In this document: in pieces, positions 50,653 through 60,016 of the stretch
How the letters are laid out: each line of letters begins with the position of its first letter
Position numbering within the stretch: position 1 is the first letter of the stretch
Notes under the pieces: generated by a model
Databases searched by the model: none
What the model was told of the DNA's origin: nothing
What the model saw: only the letters and a program-made list of their open reading frames with translations
NCBI GenBank assembly: GCA_025450635.1
Contig: JANWHA010000002.1
Span: 1-60,016, forward strand
DNA from: Croceibacterium sp.
Lineage (GTDB): Bacteria > Pseudomonadota > Alphaproteobacteria > Sphingomonadales > Sphingomonadaceae
Reading direction: 5' to 3'
Length of the DNA: 60,016 nt
Made by a program: the position numbers and the translations under genes

Positions 50653-50687
50653 AAAAGAAACGCCCCCGCGCCGGTGGCGCAGGGGCG
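50653..50687 (-). terminator. intrinsic terminator between pilin-like gene and chaperone gene
   Basis: Minus strand CGCCCCTGCGCC-ACC-GGCGCGGGGGCG stem (one mismatch) followed by TTTCTTTT. Confidence 0.85.
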
Positions 50688-50729
50688 GAGGCCGATGGCC
50701 GCGGCGCATGGAGCGCCGGGCCTGGTCGA

Positions 50730-51248
50730 TCAATTGTAGGCGACGTTGACAGTCAGCGTGCCGGTGTAGTTGCCGGCCGGCTGGCTGGCGCCCACGGCAA
50801 GCGATCCGCCCACGGTGAACGAAGCCGTGCCGGTGCCGCTAAGCGTGGCGGTGTCGGCGGTCAGGCTGGTCTTGAACGCGCTCGCGGTCATCGTGTCGCT
50901 GGCGGCGTCCGTCAGCGTCTCCGAAGCGTTGTTGAAGCGCACGTACACGGTCGCGTTGTTGGCGCCGACGATGTTGAAGGTCGGGGCGTTGGTCGTACCG
51001 CTGCAAACCAGCGAAGCCGGGCACGTGCGCGAACCGTCGGGCGCAACAACCACGCTCGCGGCGCTGGCGCCGGGGGCGATGGTGGCAAAGTCGAGAGTGT
51101 TGTCCGCTGGATCCACAGCAACCGACAGCGCGCTGAGAATGGTGGCCGAAACGTTGGCCGAATCCTGCGTCGCGGCTTGCGCACCCGACGCGATGCCGAA
51201 CGAAGCCACGACGGCTCCCACGGCAGCGTAACGAAGAAGTTTGCTCAT
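50730..51248 (-). CDS. DUF4402 domain protein, putative major fimbrial subunit
   Basis: 172 aa; signal peptide ..GIASGAQA; beta-rich, GNYTGTLTVNVAYN C-terminus typical of DUF4402. Confidence 0.85.
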   Translation of the reverse strand: MSKLLRYAAVGAVVASFGIASGAQAATQDSANVSATILSALSVAVDPADNTLDFATIAPGASAASVVVAPDGSRTCPASLVCSGTTNAPTFNIVGANNATVYVRFNNASETLTDAASDTMTASAFKTSLTADTATLSGTGTASFTVGGSLAVGASQPAGNYTGTLTVNVAYN

Positions 51249-51422
51249 TATCTGGTCCCTTCCAAGCATATCTTGTCCCGCGAGATAACCCCGCCGAACG
51301 GGCCCATTTTTGGCCTCGTTCGCGGTCCCGTTTACGCTGGGGTTTGTTCAGGCTTGGTGGGTGAGCTTGGTTAACGACTACGGGGTTTCCCTTAAGGGTT
51401 TCGACCGCAAAAAGGCTATCAT

Positions 51423-52364
51423 TCAAATGGATGCGCCGGTGAGACGCTGGCAAATCAAATCGAGCTGGTCGAGCGTTCGATAACGAATCGTCACCGCGCC
51501 GGAGCGCGGATCGGCATCGGTAGCGATTCGCACGCTGAGCCCGAGGAACTCTTCGAGATGGTTCTGGACCGCGGCGATGTCGGCATCCGGGGGCGAATCC
51601 TGCGGCGCCCGCGCCTGGCGCCGACCGGTCCCGGCCTTGTCGCGCCGAACCAGCTTCTCGACTTCGCGGACCGAAAGTCCCTCGGCCGCAACTCGATCGG
51701 CCAGCGCGCACGCCTCGGGATGCCCGATCAGCGCGCGCGCGTGGCCCATGTCGAGCCGCCCCGCCGAGAGGTGGTCGAGCACCCCCTCGGGCAAGTCCAG
51801 CAGGCGCTGCATGTTGACGACGTGGCTGCGCGACTTGCCGACCAGTTGCGCGACGGTGATCGGCGGGTATTCCTCGCCCAGGCGCTGGAAGGCGCGCGCC
51901 TCCTCCACCGGGTTGAGGTCTTCGCGCTGGATGTTCTCGATCAAGGCGATCGCCGTCACATCGCGTTCTTCAAGCTCGCGGATTATCGCCGGGATTTCAT
52001 GGAGTTGGGCCCTCTGGGCAGCGCGCCAGCGGCGTTCGCCGGCGACTAGCTGGTAGCGCCCTTCCGTCAGCGGGCGCACAATGACCGGCTGGATCACGCC
52101 GCGCCGGGCGATCGACGCGGCCAACTCGTCGAGCGCGGCTTCGTCGAAGTGCCGGCGCGGCTGGTCCGGATGCGGCTCGATCGAGGCTAGCGGCAGGCTC
52201 GCCAGGCCGGCAGCGCGCGGCCCGATGTCGGCAACGGCCCCGGCCACCTGCGCGGGCGTCACCAGCGGTTCCTCCCGGCGCGCCTCGCCGAGCAGCGCGC
52301 CGAGGCCCCTGCCGAGCTTGCGGCGCGGGGCGCCCTTGGCGGCGGTGTCTTCCTGGGCGCTCAT
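51423..52364 (-). CDS. parB: chromosome partitioning protein ParB
   Basis: KLGRGLGALLGE, IEPHPDQPRRHFDEAALDELAASI, LVAGERRWRAAQRA, LLDLPEGVLDHLSAGRLDMGHARALIG. Confidence 0.96.
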   Translation of the reverse strand: MSAQEDTAAKGAPRRKLGRGLGALLGEARREEPLVTPAQVAGAVADIGPRAAGLASLPLASIEPHPDQPRRHFDEAALDELAASIARRGVIQPVIVRPLTEGRYQLVAGERRWRAAQRAQLHEIPAIIRELEERDVTAIALIENIQREDLNPVEEARAFQRLGEEYPPITVAQLVGKSRSHVVNMQRLLDLPEGVLDHLSAGRLDMGHARALIGHPEACALADRVAAEGLSVREVEKLVRRDKAGTGRRQARAPQDSPPDADIAAVQNHLEEFLGLSVRIATDADPRSGAVTIRYRTLDQLDLICQRLTGASI

Positions 52365-53137
52365 GCGGCCTTCCTTTCCTGTGGCAGGCGGCGGATCAGT
52401 TCGCGCGCCAGGGCCATATAGGCGCGACTGCCGGCGCACGAGGTATCGTAGACCAACGCCGGCAGCCCGTGACTCGGCGCTTCGGACAAACGGACATTGC
52501 GCGGGATGACCGACTCGAACACCAGGTTGCCGAGGCATTCGCGCACGTCGTCGGCGACCTGATCGGTCAGCCGGTTGCGGCGATCGAACATCGTCAGGGC
52601 GATGCCGATGATCCCGAGATCGGCGTTGAAGCGCTCCTGTACGCGCTCAACCGTTTGTAATAGCTGGCTTAATCCTTCAAGCGCGAAGAACTCGCACTGC
52701 AGCGGTACGAGCAGGGTGTCGGCTGCGGTGAGGGCGTTGAGCGTCAGCAGGCCGAGCGACGGCGGGCAGTCGATGAAGCAGATATCGTGACCATGATGCC
52801 CCGACAGCGCGGTGCGCAGCCGTTGAGCCCGGTCTTCTTCGGCGACCAGCTCGAGCTCGGCGCCGCTGAGGTCCACCGTAGCCGGTAGTAGCTCGAGATT
52901 GGGGATAGACGTGGGAAAGGTGCATTCGTCGATCGAGAGCCCTTCGAGCAGCAAATCGTAGCTCGTCTGGGTGCGATGGGCGCTTTTCAGGCCAAGGCCG
53001 GTGGACGCGTTGCCTTGCGGATCGAGATCGAGCAGCAGCGTCTTCCAGCCCGTCGCCGCCATCGCGGTGGCGATGTTGATCGCCGTGGTGGTTTTGCCCA
53101 CCCCACCCTTCTGGTTGGCGATCGCGATCGAGATCAT
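52361..53137 (-). CDS. parA: chromosome partitioning ATPase ParA
   Basis: [43 protein letters not shown]; overlaps parB start. Confidence 0.96.
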   Translation of the reverse strand: MISIAIANQKGGVGKTTTAINIATAMAATGWKTLLLDLDPQGNASTGLGLKSAHRTQTSYDLLLEGLSIDECTFPTSIPNLELLPATVDLSGAELELVAEEDRAQRLRTALSGHHGHDICFIDCPPSLGLLTLNALTAADTLLVPLQCEFFALEGLSQLLQTVERVQERFNADLGIIGIALTMFDRRNRLTDQVADDVRECLGNLVFESVIPRNVRLSEAPSHGLPALVYDTSCAGSRAYMALARELIRRLPQERKAA

Positions 53138-53763
53138 GCGCTTGCCGGCCGTCCTGTTCCAGTAACTATTCCCGCCTCGGAATCGGTGACCGAGTGTTCC
53201 ACGTGAAACATCCGGGCCGTATGCGGCGGAAGACTCGCCAATTCTTGCACGGCGGACCGCCCTTTCGGCAACAGCCACAAGGTTTCGTGTGTGGAAAAAC
53301 GGGCGGATAGAGCCAGGAGTTTCGCGAGTGGAGCGAATGCGCGCGCGGAGATCACGCCCGCCGCGAAGCTTTCCGCATGTTCCAGTCTTTTACCGACAAC
53401 CCGGCACTTCGGCAGACCGAGCTCGCCCGCTGCGCGAATCAGCCAGTCGACACGCTTCTTGCGCGACTCGACCAGGACGACCTCAAGATCGATCCGCGCA
53501 GCGGCGACGACCAAGCCGGGAAACCCCGCTCCGGTGCCAAGATCGAGCCAGGGCCCCGTTTCACGTGGAACATGTCTTAATAGCTGGGCGCTGTCCGCCA
53601 GATGACGCAGCCAGATCGAACTCTCGCTGGCCTTGGCGATCAGGTTCTGGCGCGCGTTTTCCTCTGCAACCATCGTCGCCAACCGCTCCAGGCGCGCCAT
53701 CCCGGCCGAATCGGTGAGCGTGACGCAGAAGGCGCGTGCGTCGTCCTCGTTCACCAGAGTCAT
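53134..53763 (-). CDS. rsmG: 16S rRNA (guanine527-N7)-methyltransferase
   Basis: 209 aa; [39 protein letters not shown]. Confidence 0.95.
   Translation of the reverse strand: MTLVNEDDARAFCVTLTDSAGMARLERLATMVAEENARQNLIAKASESSIWLRHLADSAQLLRHVPRETGPWLDLGTGAGFPGLVVAAARIDLEVVLVESRKKRVDWLIRAAGELGLPKCRVVGKRLEHAESFAAGVISARAFAPLAKLLALSARFSTHETLWLLPKGRSAVQELASLPPHTARMFHVEHSVTDSEAGIVTGTGRPASA
53195..53210. promoter_or_regulatory. parS-like site TGTTCCACGTGAAACA (inside rsmG)
   Basis: One mismatch to TGTTTCACGTGAAACA; encodes MFHVEH in RsmG C-terminus. Confidence 0.9.
53557..53572. promoter_or_regulatory. parS-like site CGTTTCACGTGGAACA (inside rsmG)
   Basis: Reverse complement contains GTTCCACGTGAAAC, identical 14-mer to the other two sites. 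Confidence 0.87.
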
Positions 53764-55607
53764 GCTGCTTCGACGCTCCGCCGCGCGTGCACGAGGATCG
53801 CCGCCAGCGCCGCCGGCGTGACCCCGCGGGCGCGCCCAGCGTCGGCAAGTGTGGCCGGCTGTGCCGCCTCGAGCCGCTCGACCATCTCGCGCGAGAGACC
53901 GGGGACAGCGGCATAGACCAGATGGCCGAGCGGGACGGCGGCGCTCGCCCGCATGTCGCGCAGCTCGGCCTCCTGGCGCTCAAGATAAGGCGCGTAGATC
54001 GCGTCTTCGGTCATCTCCCCCGCCAGGTCGCTCGCGATGTCCAGGTCTTTGCCAAGCCAGCGGGAAAGCTCCGCGAGCGGCACGTCGAAGCGGAGCCACT
54101 CGGCCAGCGTCTTGCGCCCCGCGTCGCGGCGAATATCAAGGCCGGCGTCAGCCAGATCGGTCGCCGACAGCTCGCGCGCGAGGGCCCCTTGCCAAGCGTG
54201 GCGCCCGCACTCACGCCGCTCGAACCATTGCCGCCGTTCCTCGCCGACGCAGCCGGCGTCGATCGCCAGGGGCGTCAACCGGGTCGACGCGTTGTTTGCG
54301 CGCAGGCGCAGACGATACTCCGCACGGGCTGTCAGCATGCGATAGGGTTCGCTCACGCCGTGGAGGGTAAGGTCGTCGACCATCACGGCCATGTACGAGT
54401 TCGCCCGGTCGAGCGGCGCCGGCTCGCGTCCGAGCGTGCGCGCGGCAGCGTGCATCCCGGCGATCAGTCCTTGGGCCGCCGCTTCCTCGTATCCGGTGGT
54501 GCCGTTGATCTGCCCGGCGCAGCAAAGCCCCGGAACCGCGCGCAGCTCCAGGCCGCGCGTCAGCGCGCGCGGGTCGATGTGGTCGTACTCGACCGCGTAT
54601 CCGGGCACGGCCATCTCCACTCGCTCGAGCCCTGCCATCGTGCGCAGCATTGCCACTTGCACCTCGGCCGGCAGCGAGGTGCTGATGCCGTTGGGATAAA
54701 CGAAGTGGGTCGCCAGCCCCTCGGGTTCGAGGAAGACTTGATGCCCGTCGCGATCGGCGAAGCGGTGGATCTTGTCCTCGATCGACGGACAATAGCGTGG
54801 CCCCGCCGCCTCGACCGCGCCGGTGAACAGCGGCGATCGGTGAAGATTCGCGCGAATGATGGCGTGGCTGCGCTCGTTGGTGCGAGTGATCGCGCAAGAC
54901 AGCTGCGGATTGGCGCGCTGCGGGGTCCGCGGCGACATGGTCCACGGATCCTCGTCGGACGGCTGCTCCGGCAATCGCGCCCAGTCGATCGTGCGCCCGT
55001 CGAGCCGTGGCGGCGTGCCCGTCTTGAGCCGCGCCATCGGCAAGTCCGCCTCCCGCAGCTGGACCGCCAGTCGCCGAGCGGAATTCTCGCCGATACGGCC
55101 GCCGTCGAAGCGCTCCTCGCCGCGGAACAGGCGCCCGCCGAGGAAGGTGCCCGTGCACAGAATCACCGCCGCGGACCGCAGTTCGGTCCCGTCGCCCAGG
55201 CGCAGGCCCGCGACGCGGCCGCCTTCGAGAATGAGCTCCGCGGCCTCGCCCTCGATCTGCGCAAGCCCTCGTTGCGCGGCCAGCATGCGCTGGATCGCCG
55301 CCTTGAACAGCGCCCGGTCCGCCTGCACGCGCGGGCCCCACACCGCTGCGCCCTTCGAGCGGTTGAGCATGCGGTAGTGGATAGCCGCCGCGTCCGCGGC
55401 GCGGCCGATCAAGCCGTCGAACGCGTCGACTTCGCGCACGAGGTGGCCCTTGCCGAGGCCGCCGATTGCCGGATTGCAACTCATCGCGCCGATTGTTGCC
55501 AGGTCGAATGTGACGAGCGCGGTGCGCGCGCCCATGCGCGCGGCCACGGCGGCGGCCTCACAGCCAGCGTGTCCGCCCCCGACGATGATGATGTCGAACT
55601 CGCGCAT
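53760..55607 (-). CDS. mnmG: tRNA uridine-5-carboxymethylaminomethyl synthesis enzyme MnmG (GidA)
   Basis: [66 protein letters not shown]. Confidence 0.97.
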   Translation of the reverse strand: MREFDIIIVGGGHAGCEAAAVAARMGARTALVTFDLATIGAMSCNPAIGGLGKGHLVREVDAFDGLIGRAADAAAIHYRMLNRSKGAAVWGPRVQADRALFKAAIQRMLAAQRGLAQIEGEAAELILEGGRVAGLRLGDGTELRSAAVILCTGTFLGGRLFRGEERFDGGRIGENSARRLAVQLREADLPMARLKTGTPPRLDGRTIDWARLPEQPSDEDPWTMSPRTPQRANPQLSCAITRTNERSHAIIRANLHRSPLFTGAVEAAGPRYCPSIEDKIHRFADRDGHQVFLEPEGLATHFVYPNGISTSLPAEVQVAMLRTMAGLERVEMAVPGYAVEYDHIDPRALTRGLELRAVPGLCCAGQINGTTGYEEAAAQGLIAGMHAAARTLGREPAPLDRANSYMAVMVDDLTLHGVSEPYRMLTARAEYRLRLRANNASTRLTPLAIDAGCVGEERRQWFERRECGRHAWQGALARELSATDLADAGLDIRRDAGRKTLAEWLRFDVPLAELSRWLGKDLDIASDLAGEMTEDAIYAPYLERQEAELRDMRASAAVPLGHLVYAAVPGLSREMVERLEAAQPATLADAGRARGVTPAALAAILVHARRSVEAA

Positions 55608-55654
55608 GACGTCGCCGATAGGACTCGCCGCTTCAGCGGTCAAAGCTTGCGTGG

Positions 55655-55670
55655 CGTTCCACGTGAAACA
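55655..55670. promoter_or_regulatory. parS-like site CGTTCCACGTGAAACA (mnmE/mnmG intergenic)
   Basis: Contains GTTCCACGTGAAAC; lies 1 bp beyond mnmE stop. Confidence 0.88.
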
Positions 55671-55671
55671 C

Positions 55672-56946
55672 TCATTTGCCGATGCAGAAGCGCCCGAACA
55701 ACGCGTCGAGCATGTCTTCGGTCGCGGCCCGGCCGGTAAGGCGGTCGAAGGCCGTCCGCGCAGTCCGAAGATGCTCGGCGAACACCAGCGGATCGCGAAG
55801 CGAAGCGACTTCGCTCAGCGCATTCGCCGCGGCCTGGATCAATTCGCGCTGGCGCCGCACCAGCGCCAGTTCGCCTGGTTTAGGCATTTCCGCCGTTGCT
55901 TTCTCGATAAGCGCGTCCTTCAAAGCGTCGATCCCGAAGCCGGTTACGGCCGAAACACACTGCACGGGGGCGCGCTTGAGGACATGGTCTGCGAGATCGT
56001 AGCGGGCCTCGATCTCCCATGCCCCCGCCGGTCCCTCGCCTTCGGGTCCGAGCCACAGCACGCAGTCGGCCGCGCCGATTTCGGCGCGGGCCCGCGCGAT
56101 GCCCAGCTCCTCGATCGGATCGGCCGTCGCCCCACGAAGCCCGGCCATATCAACGAATGTGAACGGCACGCCGGCGAGCGCGACGGAGCGCTCCAGGACA
56201 TCGCGGGTGGTGCCGGCAATAGGGGTGACGATGGCGGCTGTACGTTCAACTAACACGTTGAAAAGAGTAGACTTCCCCGCGTTTGGTGGACCTGCGAGCG
56301 CAACCCTGTACCCTTCGCGCAAGACTTCCGCGCTCGGCGCGGCCAAAGCTTCCCGAAGCTCTCCCGCGAGAGCCGACACCCCGGCGGCGAAATCGACACC
56401 CAAGTCGGCGACATCCCCCTCGTCTTCGAAGTCGAGCGCCGCCTCCACCTGGGCCGAAAGGGTCAGCAGCCGCTCTTGCCAGGCGTCAACCTGTCGCGAA
56501 AGCCGGCCGCCGGCCATCCCCAGCGCTGCGCGGCGCTGCAATTCGGTCTCGGCGGAGACAAGGTCGGCCAAGCCCTCGACCTGGAGCAGGTCGATCTGCC
56601 CGTTAGCGAACGCGCGGCGGGTGAATTCGCCCGGCTCGGCAAGCCTTAACCCGTTGACTTTGCTTAACTCTGAATAGATCGCATCGACGATCGCGCGGCC
56701 GCCATGGAGTTGCAGTTCGGCGCAATCCTCGCCCGTTTCCGACTTTGGGCCCGGGAACCACAACACCAGTGCCTGGTCGAGCAGGCTGCCATCGGCGGCC
56801 CGCAGACTGGCGAGCTTGGCTTCGCGCGGCCGCGGCAGCTTGCCGCACAGGCGCGTCAGAGCATCACCGGCTTGCGGCCCGCTGATTCGCACCACGGCGA
56901 TCGCGGCGGGCGGTGCGCCGCTCGAAAGCGCGAAGATCGTGTCCAT
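55672..56946 (-). CDS. mnmE: tRNA uridine-5-carboxymethylaminomethyl synthesis GTPase MnmE
   Basis: [40 protein letters not shown]-terminal FCIGK. Confidence 0.97.
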   Translation of the reverse strand: MDTIFALSSGAPPAAIAVVRISGPQAGDALTRLCGKLPRPREAKLASLRAADGSLLDQALVLWFPGPKSETGEDCAELQLHGGRAIVDAIYSELSKVNGLRLAEPGEFTRRAFANGQIDLLQVEGLADLVSAETELQRRAALGMAGGRLSRQVDAWQERLLTLSAQVEAALDFEDEGDVADLGVDFAAGVSALAGELREALAAPSAEVLREGYRVALAGPPNAGKSTLFNVLVERTAAIVTPIAGTTRDVLERSVALAGVPFTFVDMAGLRGATADPIEELGIARARAEIGAADCVLWLGPEGEGPAGAWEIEARYDLADHVLKRAPVQCVSAVTGFGIDALKDALIEKATAEMPKPGELALVRRQRELIQAAANALSEVASLRDPLVFAEHLRTARTAFDRLTGRAATEDMLDALFGRFCIGK

Positions 56947-56964
56947 GGCGACCGCTCGTGGGCC

Positions 56965-57231
56965 CTACTCGTCGGCCTTCGGCGCCTCGGGTTCGCGCGC
57001 CACATTGGCCTTGTTGGCGCCTTCGACGAAGTTCTGGAAGATCTTCAGGCCCATCTGCCCCATCGGCGCGAGTTGCTTGGCGTACTGATCGAGCTGGTCG
57101 ATGTTCGACACGCCTTTCATCGCCTTAGCCAGGGTCTCGACATAAGCGGCGTTCGCCTTCTCAACGTCGGGCAGGCCCATGAACCGGCGCGCTTCATCCG
57201 GCGAGCAATCGATCTCGACATGAATCTTCAT
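56965..57231 (-). CDS. small conserved protein (DUF6489-like)
   Basis: 88 aa; MKIHVEIDCSPDEARRFMGLPDVEKANAAYVETLAKAMKG. Confidence 0.75.
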   Translation of the reverse strand: MKIHVEIDCSPDEARRFMGLPDVEKANAAYVETLAKAMKGVSNIDQLDQYAKQLAPMGQMGLKIFQNFVEGANKANVAREPEAPKADE

Positions 57232-57323
57232 CTCATGGCCTTTCGCCAATTTGCCACGCGCTCCCTTCCCGGAACGCGCGCCATTGCGTAGCGTACGGCA
57301 AACATACGCGGGGAGAATCCTAT

Positions 57324-58022
57324 ATGAGCGAGACCGTCAGCATTTCCACCCTCGACGGCACGGGAGCCTTCGATTGCTATGTCGCGCGGCCCGAGACGTC
57401 ACCGCGCGCGGCAATTGTCGTCATCCAGGAAATCTTCGGGGTAAATGCCGGCATCCGCCGCAAATGCGACAAGTTCGCCGATGAAGGCTATCTCGCGCTC
57501 GCGCCGGACTTGTTCTGCCGCCTCAAGCCGAACGTCGAGCTCGACCCCGACGTCGACGGCGAATTCAAAACCGCGCTCGAGCTGATGGGCCGGTTCGACC
57601 AGGACGAGGGCGTGCGCGACATCGAGGCGACCATACGTTACGCTCGGAATTCAGAGGGTTGCGCCAGGGTCGGCGTCGTCGGCTACTGCCTTGGCGGTCG
57701 CCTCGCCTACATGACCGCGGCCCGCACCGACGCCGACGCCAGCGTCGGCTATTACGCCGTCGGCATCGACAACCTGCTGCGCGAAAAGCACGCCATCGCC
57801 AAGCCGCTGATGCTGCATATCGCCGGGGCGGACCACTTCGTCCCGCCGCCGGTGCAGCAGGCGATGCACGACGGGCTCGACGACCACCCCAAGGTCACCC
57901 TGTGGGATTACCCTGGTCTCGATCACGGCTTCGCTACCGAGATCGGCAGCCGCCGGAACGAGGAAGGGGCGGCGCTGGCGGACGAGCGCACCGATGCCTT
58001 CTTCGCCGAGCATCTCGCCTGA
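57324..58022 (+). CDS. dienelactone hydrolase family protein
   Basis: 232 aa; IVVIQEIFGVNAGIRRKCDKFADEGYLALAPDLF, VGVVGYCLGGRLAY. Confidence 0.93.
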   Translation: MSETVSISTLDGTGAFDCYVARPETSPRAAIVVIQEIFGVNAGIRRKCDKFADEGYLALAPDLFCRLKPNVELDPDVDGEFKTALELMGRFDQDEGVRDIEATIRYARNSEGCARVGVVGYCLGGRLAYMTAARTDADASVGYYAVGIDNLLREKHAIAKPLMLHIAGADHFVPPPVQQAMHDGLDDHPKVTLWDYPGLDHGFATEIGSRRNEEGAALADERTDAFFAEHLA

Positions 58023-59638
58023 TGCGCAATCTGGCCCCCGTAAGGGCCTCGTCCAACCTGTTCGGGCGCTTCGTTGTGCCGGCGGTGGTGCTCCTGCTGA
58101 CGATCGGCGCGGCGTGGTGGCCCCCCGCGCGCTGGTCGCTGGTGTTGTGGCTGCCGCTGCTGGCGCTCGCGGCTTACGACTTCTTCCAGGACCGGCACAC
58201 GTTGTGGCGCAATTACCCGCTCGTCGCGCGAATCCGCTGGGGCATGGAAGACCTGCGGCCCTATCTGCGCAGCTACATCGTCGAGAGCGACCTTGAGGGC
58301 CGCCCATTCAACATCGACGAACGCGCGCTCATCTACGCCCGCGCCAAGGGCCAGCTCGACGCGCATCCGTTCGGGACCGAGCTCGACGTTTATTCGGCCG
58401 AATACGAGTGGCTTGGCCATTCGATGGCCCCGAACGAAAAGGCGCCCGAAAACTGGCGCGTCGCCGTCGGCAATTCGCAGTGCCGCGCGCCTTACTCCGC
58501 CGCCCTGCTCAACATCTCGGCGATGAGCTTCGGTTCGCTGTCGGCCAACGCGATCATGGCGCTCAACAAGGGGGCGGCGATGGGCGGGTTCTATCACGAC
58601 ACCGGCGAAGGCGGCCTGTCGCGCTACCACCGTTCGCACGGCGGCGATCTCGTGTGGGAGATCGGCAGCGGCTATTTCGGCTGCCGCGACGGCTGGGGCC
58701 AGTTCGACCCCGCCAGGTTCGCCGATACCGCCCAGATCGACCAGGTCAAGATGGTCGAGATCAAGCTCAGCCAGGGCGCCAAGCCGGGCCACGGCGGCGT
58801 GCTGCCGGGGGCCAAGGTCAGCGCCGAGATCGCCGAGGCCCGCGGAGTGGCGCAGGGCAAGGACTGCGTGTCGCCCGCGGCGCATTCGACGTTCTCGACG
58901 CCGATCGAGCTGCTCGAATGGGCAGCGAAATTGCGCGAGCTGTCGGGTGGCAAGCCGGTCGGTGCCAAATTCTGCGTCGGCCAGCCGCACGAGGTTTTCG
59001 CGCTGATGAAGGCGATGCTCGAGACCGGCATCCGGCTCGATTTCATCACCGTGGACGGCGCCGAAGGCGGCACCGGCGCCGCGCCGATCGAGCTGTCCAA
59101 CCGCATGGGCATGCCGCTGCGCGAAGGGTTGATCATGGTCAGGAACGCGCTGGTTGGATGCGGGCTCAAGGACGAAACGAAATTGGCTGCGGCCGGCAAA
59201 GTTCACTCGGGCGCCGGGATGGCGATGAACTTCGCCCTCGGCGCCGACTGGTGCAACGCCGCGCGCGCCTTCATGTTCTCATTGGGTTGCGTGCAATCGA
59301 TGCGCTGCCACACCGACACTTGTCCTACGGGCGTGACCACGCAGGACGCCACCCGCCAGCGCGGACTGGTAGTCGAAGACAAGGCCGAGCGCGTCGCCCG
59401 CTTCCAGCGTCAGACGCTGATGGGCCTGCGCGAGATGATTATATCGATGGGTCTCAATTCACCTTCGGAGCTGAGGCCGCGGCACGTTCGCGAGCGGCGT
59501 GACAGCGTGCGCTCGGACAGCATCGACCACATTTACGCTTTCCTCGAGCCGGGCCAGTTGCTCGAAGCGCCCGGCGAGACGCCGTACGCGCGCCACTGGG
59601 ACGCGGCGCGCGCGGACAGCTTCAAACCGGCCTTCTGA
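58022..59638 (+). CDS. FMN-binding glutamate synthase family protein
   Basis: 538 aa; ISAMSFGSLSANAIMALNKGAAMGGFYHDTGEGGLSRYH, AEGGTGAAPIELSNRMGMPLREGL, CHTDTCPTGVTTQD; ATGA overlap with upstream gene. Confidence 0.94.
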   Translation: MRNLAPVRASSNLFGRFVVPAVVLLLTIGAAWWPPARWSLVLWLPLLALAAYDFFQDRHTLWRNYPLVARIRWGMEDLRPYLRSYIVESDLEGRPFNIDERALIYARAKGQLDAHPFGTELDVYSAEYEWLGHSMAPNEKAPENWRVAVGNSQCRAPYSAALLNISAMSFGSLSANAIMALNKGAAMGGFYHDTGEGGLSRYHRSHGGDLVWEIGSGYFGCRDGWGQFDPARFADTAQIDQVKMVEIKLSQGAKPGHGGVLPGAKVSAEIAEARGVAQGKDCVSPAAHSTFSTPIELLEWAAKLRELSGGKPVGAKFCVGQPHEVFALMKAMLETGIRLDFITVDGAEGGTGAAPIELSNRMGMPLREGLIMVRNALVGCGLKDETKLAAAGKVHSGAGMAMNFALGADWCNAARAFMFSLGCVQSMRCHTDTCPTGVTTQDATRQRGLVVEDKAERVARFQRQTLMGLREMIISMGLNSPSELRPRHVRERRDSVRSDSIDHIYAFLEPGQLLEAPGETPYARHWDAARADSFKPAF

Positions 59639-59649
59639 GCGCCCTCCGG

Positions 59650-60016
59650 TTACTGGTTCATCGTCGCGAAGAAGTCCTCGTTGCTCTTGGAATCCTTCAT
59701 CTTGTCGAGGAGGAATTCCATCGCGTCGACGGTGCCCATCTGCATCAGGATGCGGCGCAGGACCCACATCTTGCTGAGCTGGTCCTTGGGCACCAGCAGC
59801 TCTTCCTTGCGGGTACCGCTCTTGCCGACGTCGAGCGAGGGGAAGATGCGCTTGTCGGAGACCTTGCGGTCGAGGACGATTTCGCTGTTGCCGGTGCCTT
59901 TGAACTCTTCGAAGATCACCTCGTCCATGCGGCTGCCGGTGTCGATCCGCGCCGTGCCCATGACGGTCCACGAGCCGCCCTCCGCAAAGACGCGCGCGGT
60001 CCCGACCAGACGCTTG
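59650..60016 (-). CDS. rho: transcription termination factor Rho, C-terminal part (runs off window)
   Basis: [63 protein letters not shown]. Confidence 0.95.
   Translation of the reverse strand, partial: KRLVGTARVFAEGGSWTVMGTARIDTGSRMDEVIFEEFKGTGNSEIVLDRKVSDKRIFPSLDVGKSGTRKEELLVPKDQLSKMWVLRRILMQMGTVDAMEFLLDKMKDSKSNEDFFATMNQ

Noticed and set aside
53736-55739. 667-aa ORF antisense to mnmG
   Set aside because: Opposite a highly conserved mnmG, composition typical of antisense frames

Overview
GC-rich chromosomal window, probably from an alphaproteobacterium of the Sphingomonadales type (inferred from TrcR/DUF1013, DUF1192, CarD, Coq7, bactofilin and the rho-mnmE-mnmG-rsmG-parA-parB order). 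It contains about 60 densely packed genes and no rRNA, tRNA, IS element, prophage or CRISPR array that I can support. Main blocks: nucleotide-sugar genes (UXS, wecC, epimerase, wecB); coq7-dsbB-ctpA-envC-rlmH-rsfS-nadD-AKR-proA; an M23 peptidase overlapping a bactofilin; trcR; a GST/LLM/DUF/quinone-oxidoreductase/acyltransferase run; clpA; an M1 peptidase; a SufR-like cysteine-motif regulator divergent from a membrane protein-DUF2231-exonuclease-ATP-dependent DNA ligase operon; hemB, GNATs and gamma-carbonic anhydrase; a Suv3-like helicase, S4 protein, fdxA and carD; three tandem DUF2807 genes; a DUF4402 pilin-chaperone-usher locus next to parB; and the partition region ending in a partial rho. 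Strongest non-coding signals: three near-identical parS sites (two inside rsmG), a TACA-N2-TGTA palindrome of BlaI/MecI type before the first DUF2807 gene, a perfect 11-bp-arm inverted repeat before the second DUF2807 gene, and an inverted repeat between the SufR-like regulator and the ligase operon. Best candidates for an undescribed system are (i) the SufR-like regulator with the heme-like membrane/DNA-ligase operon and (ii) the minimal DUF4402 chaperone-usher locus with an atypical usher C-terminus. All family names were assigned by reading motifs, not by database search.
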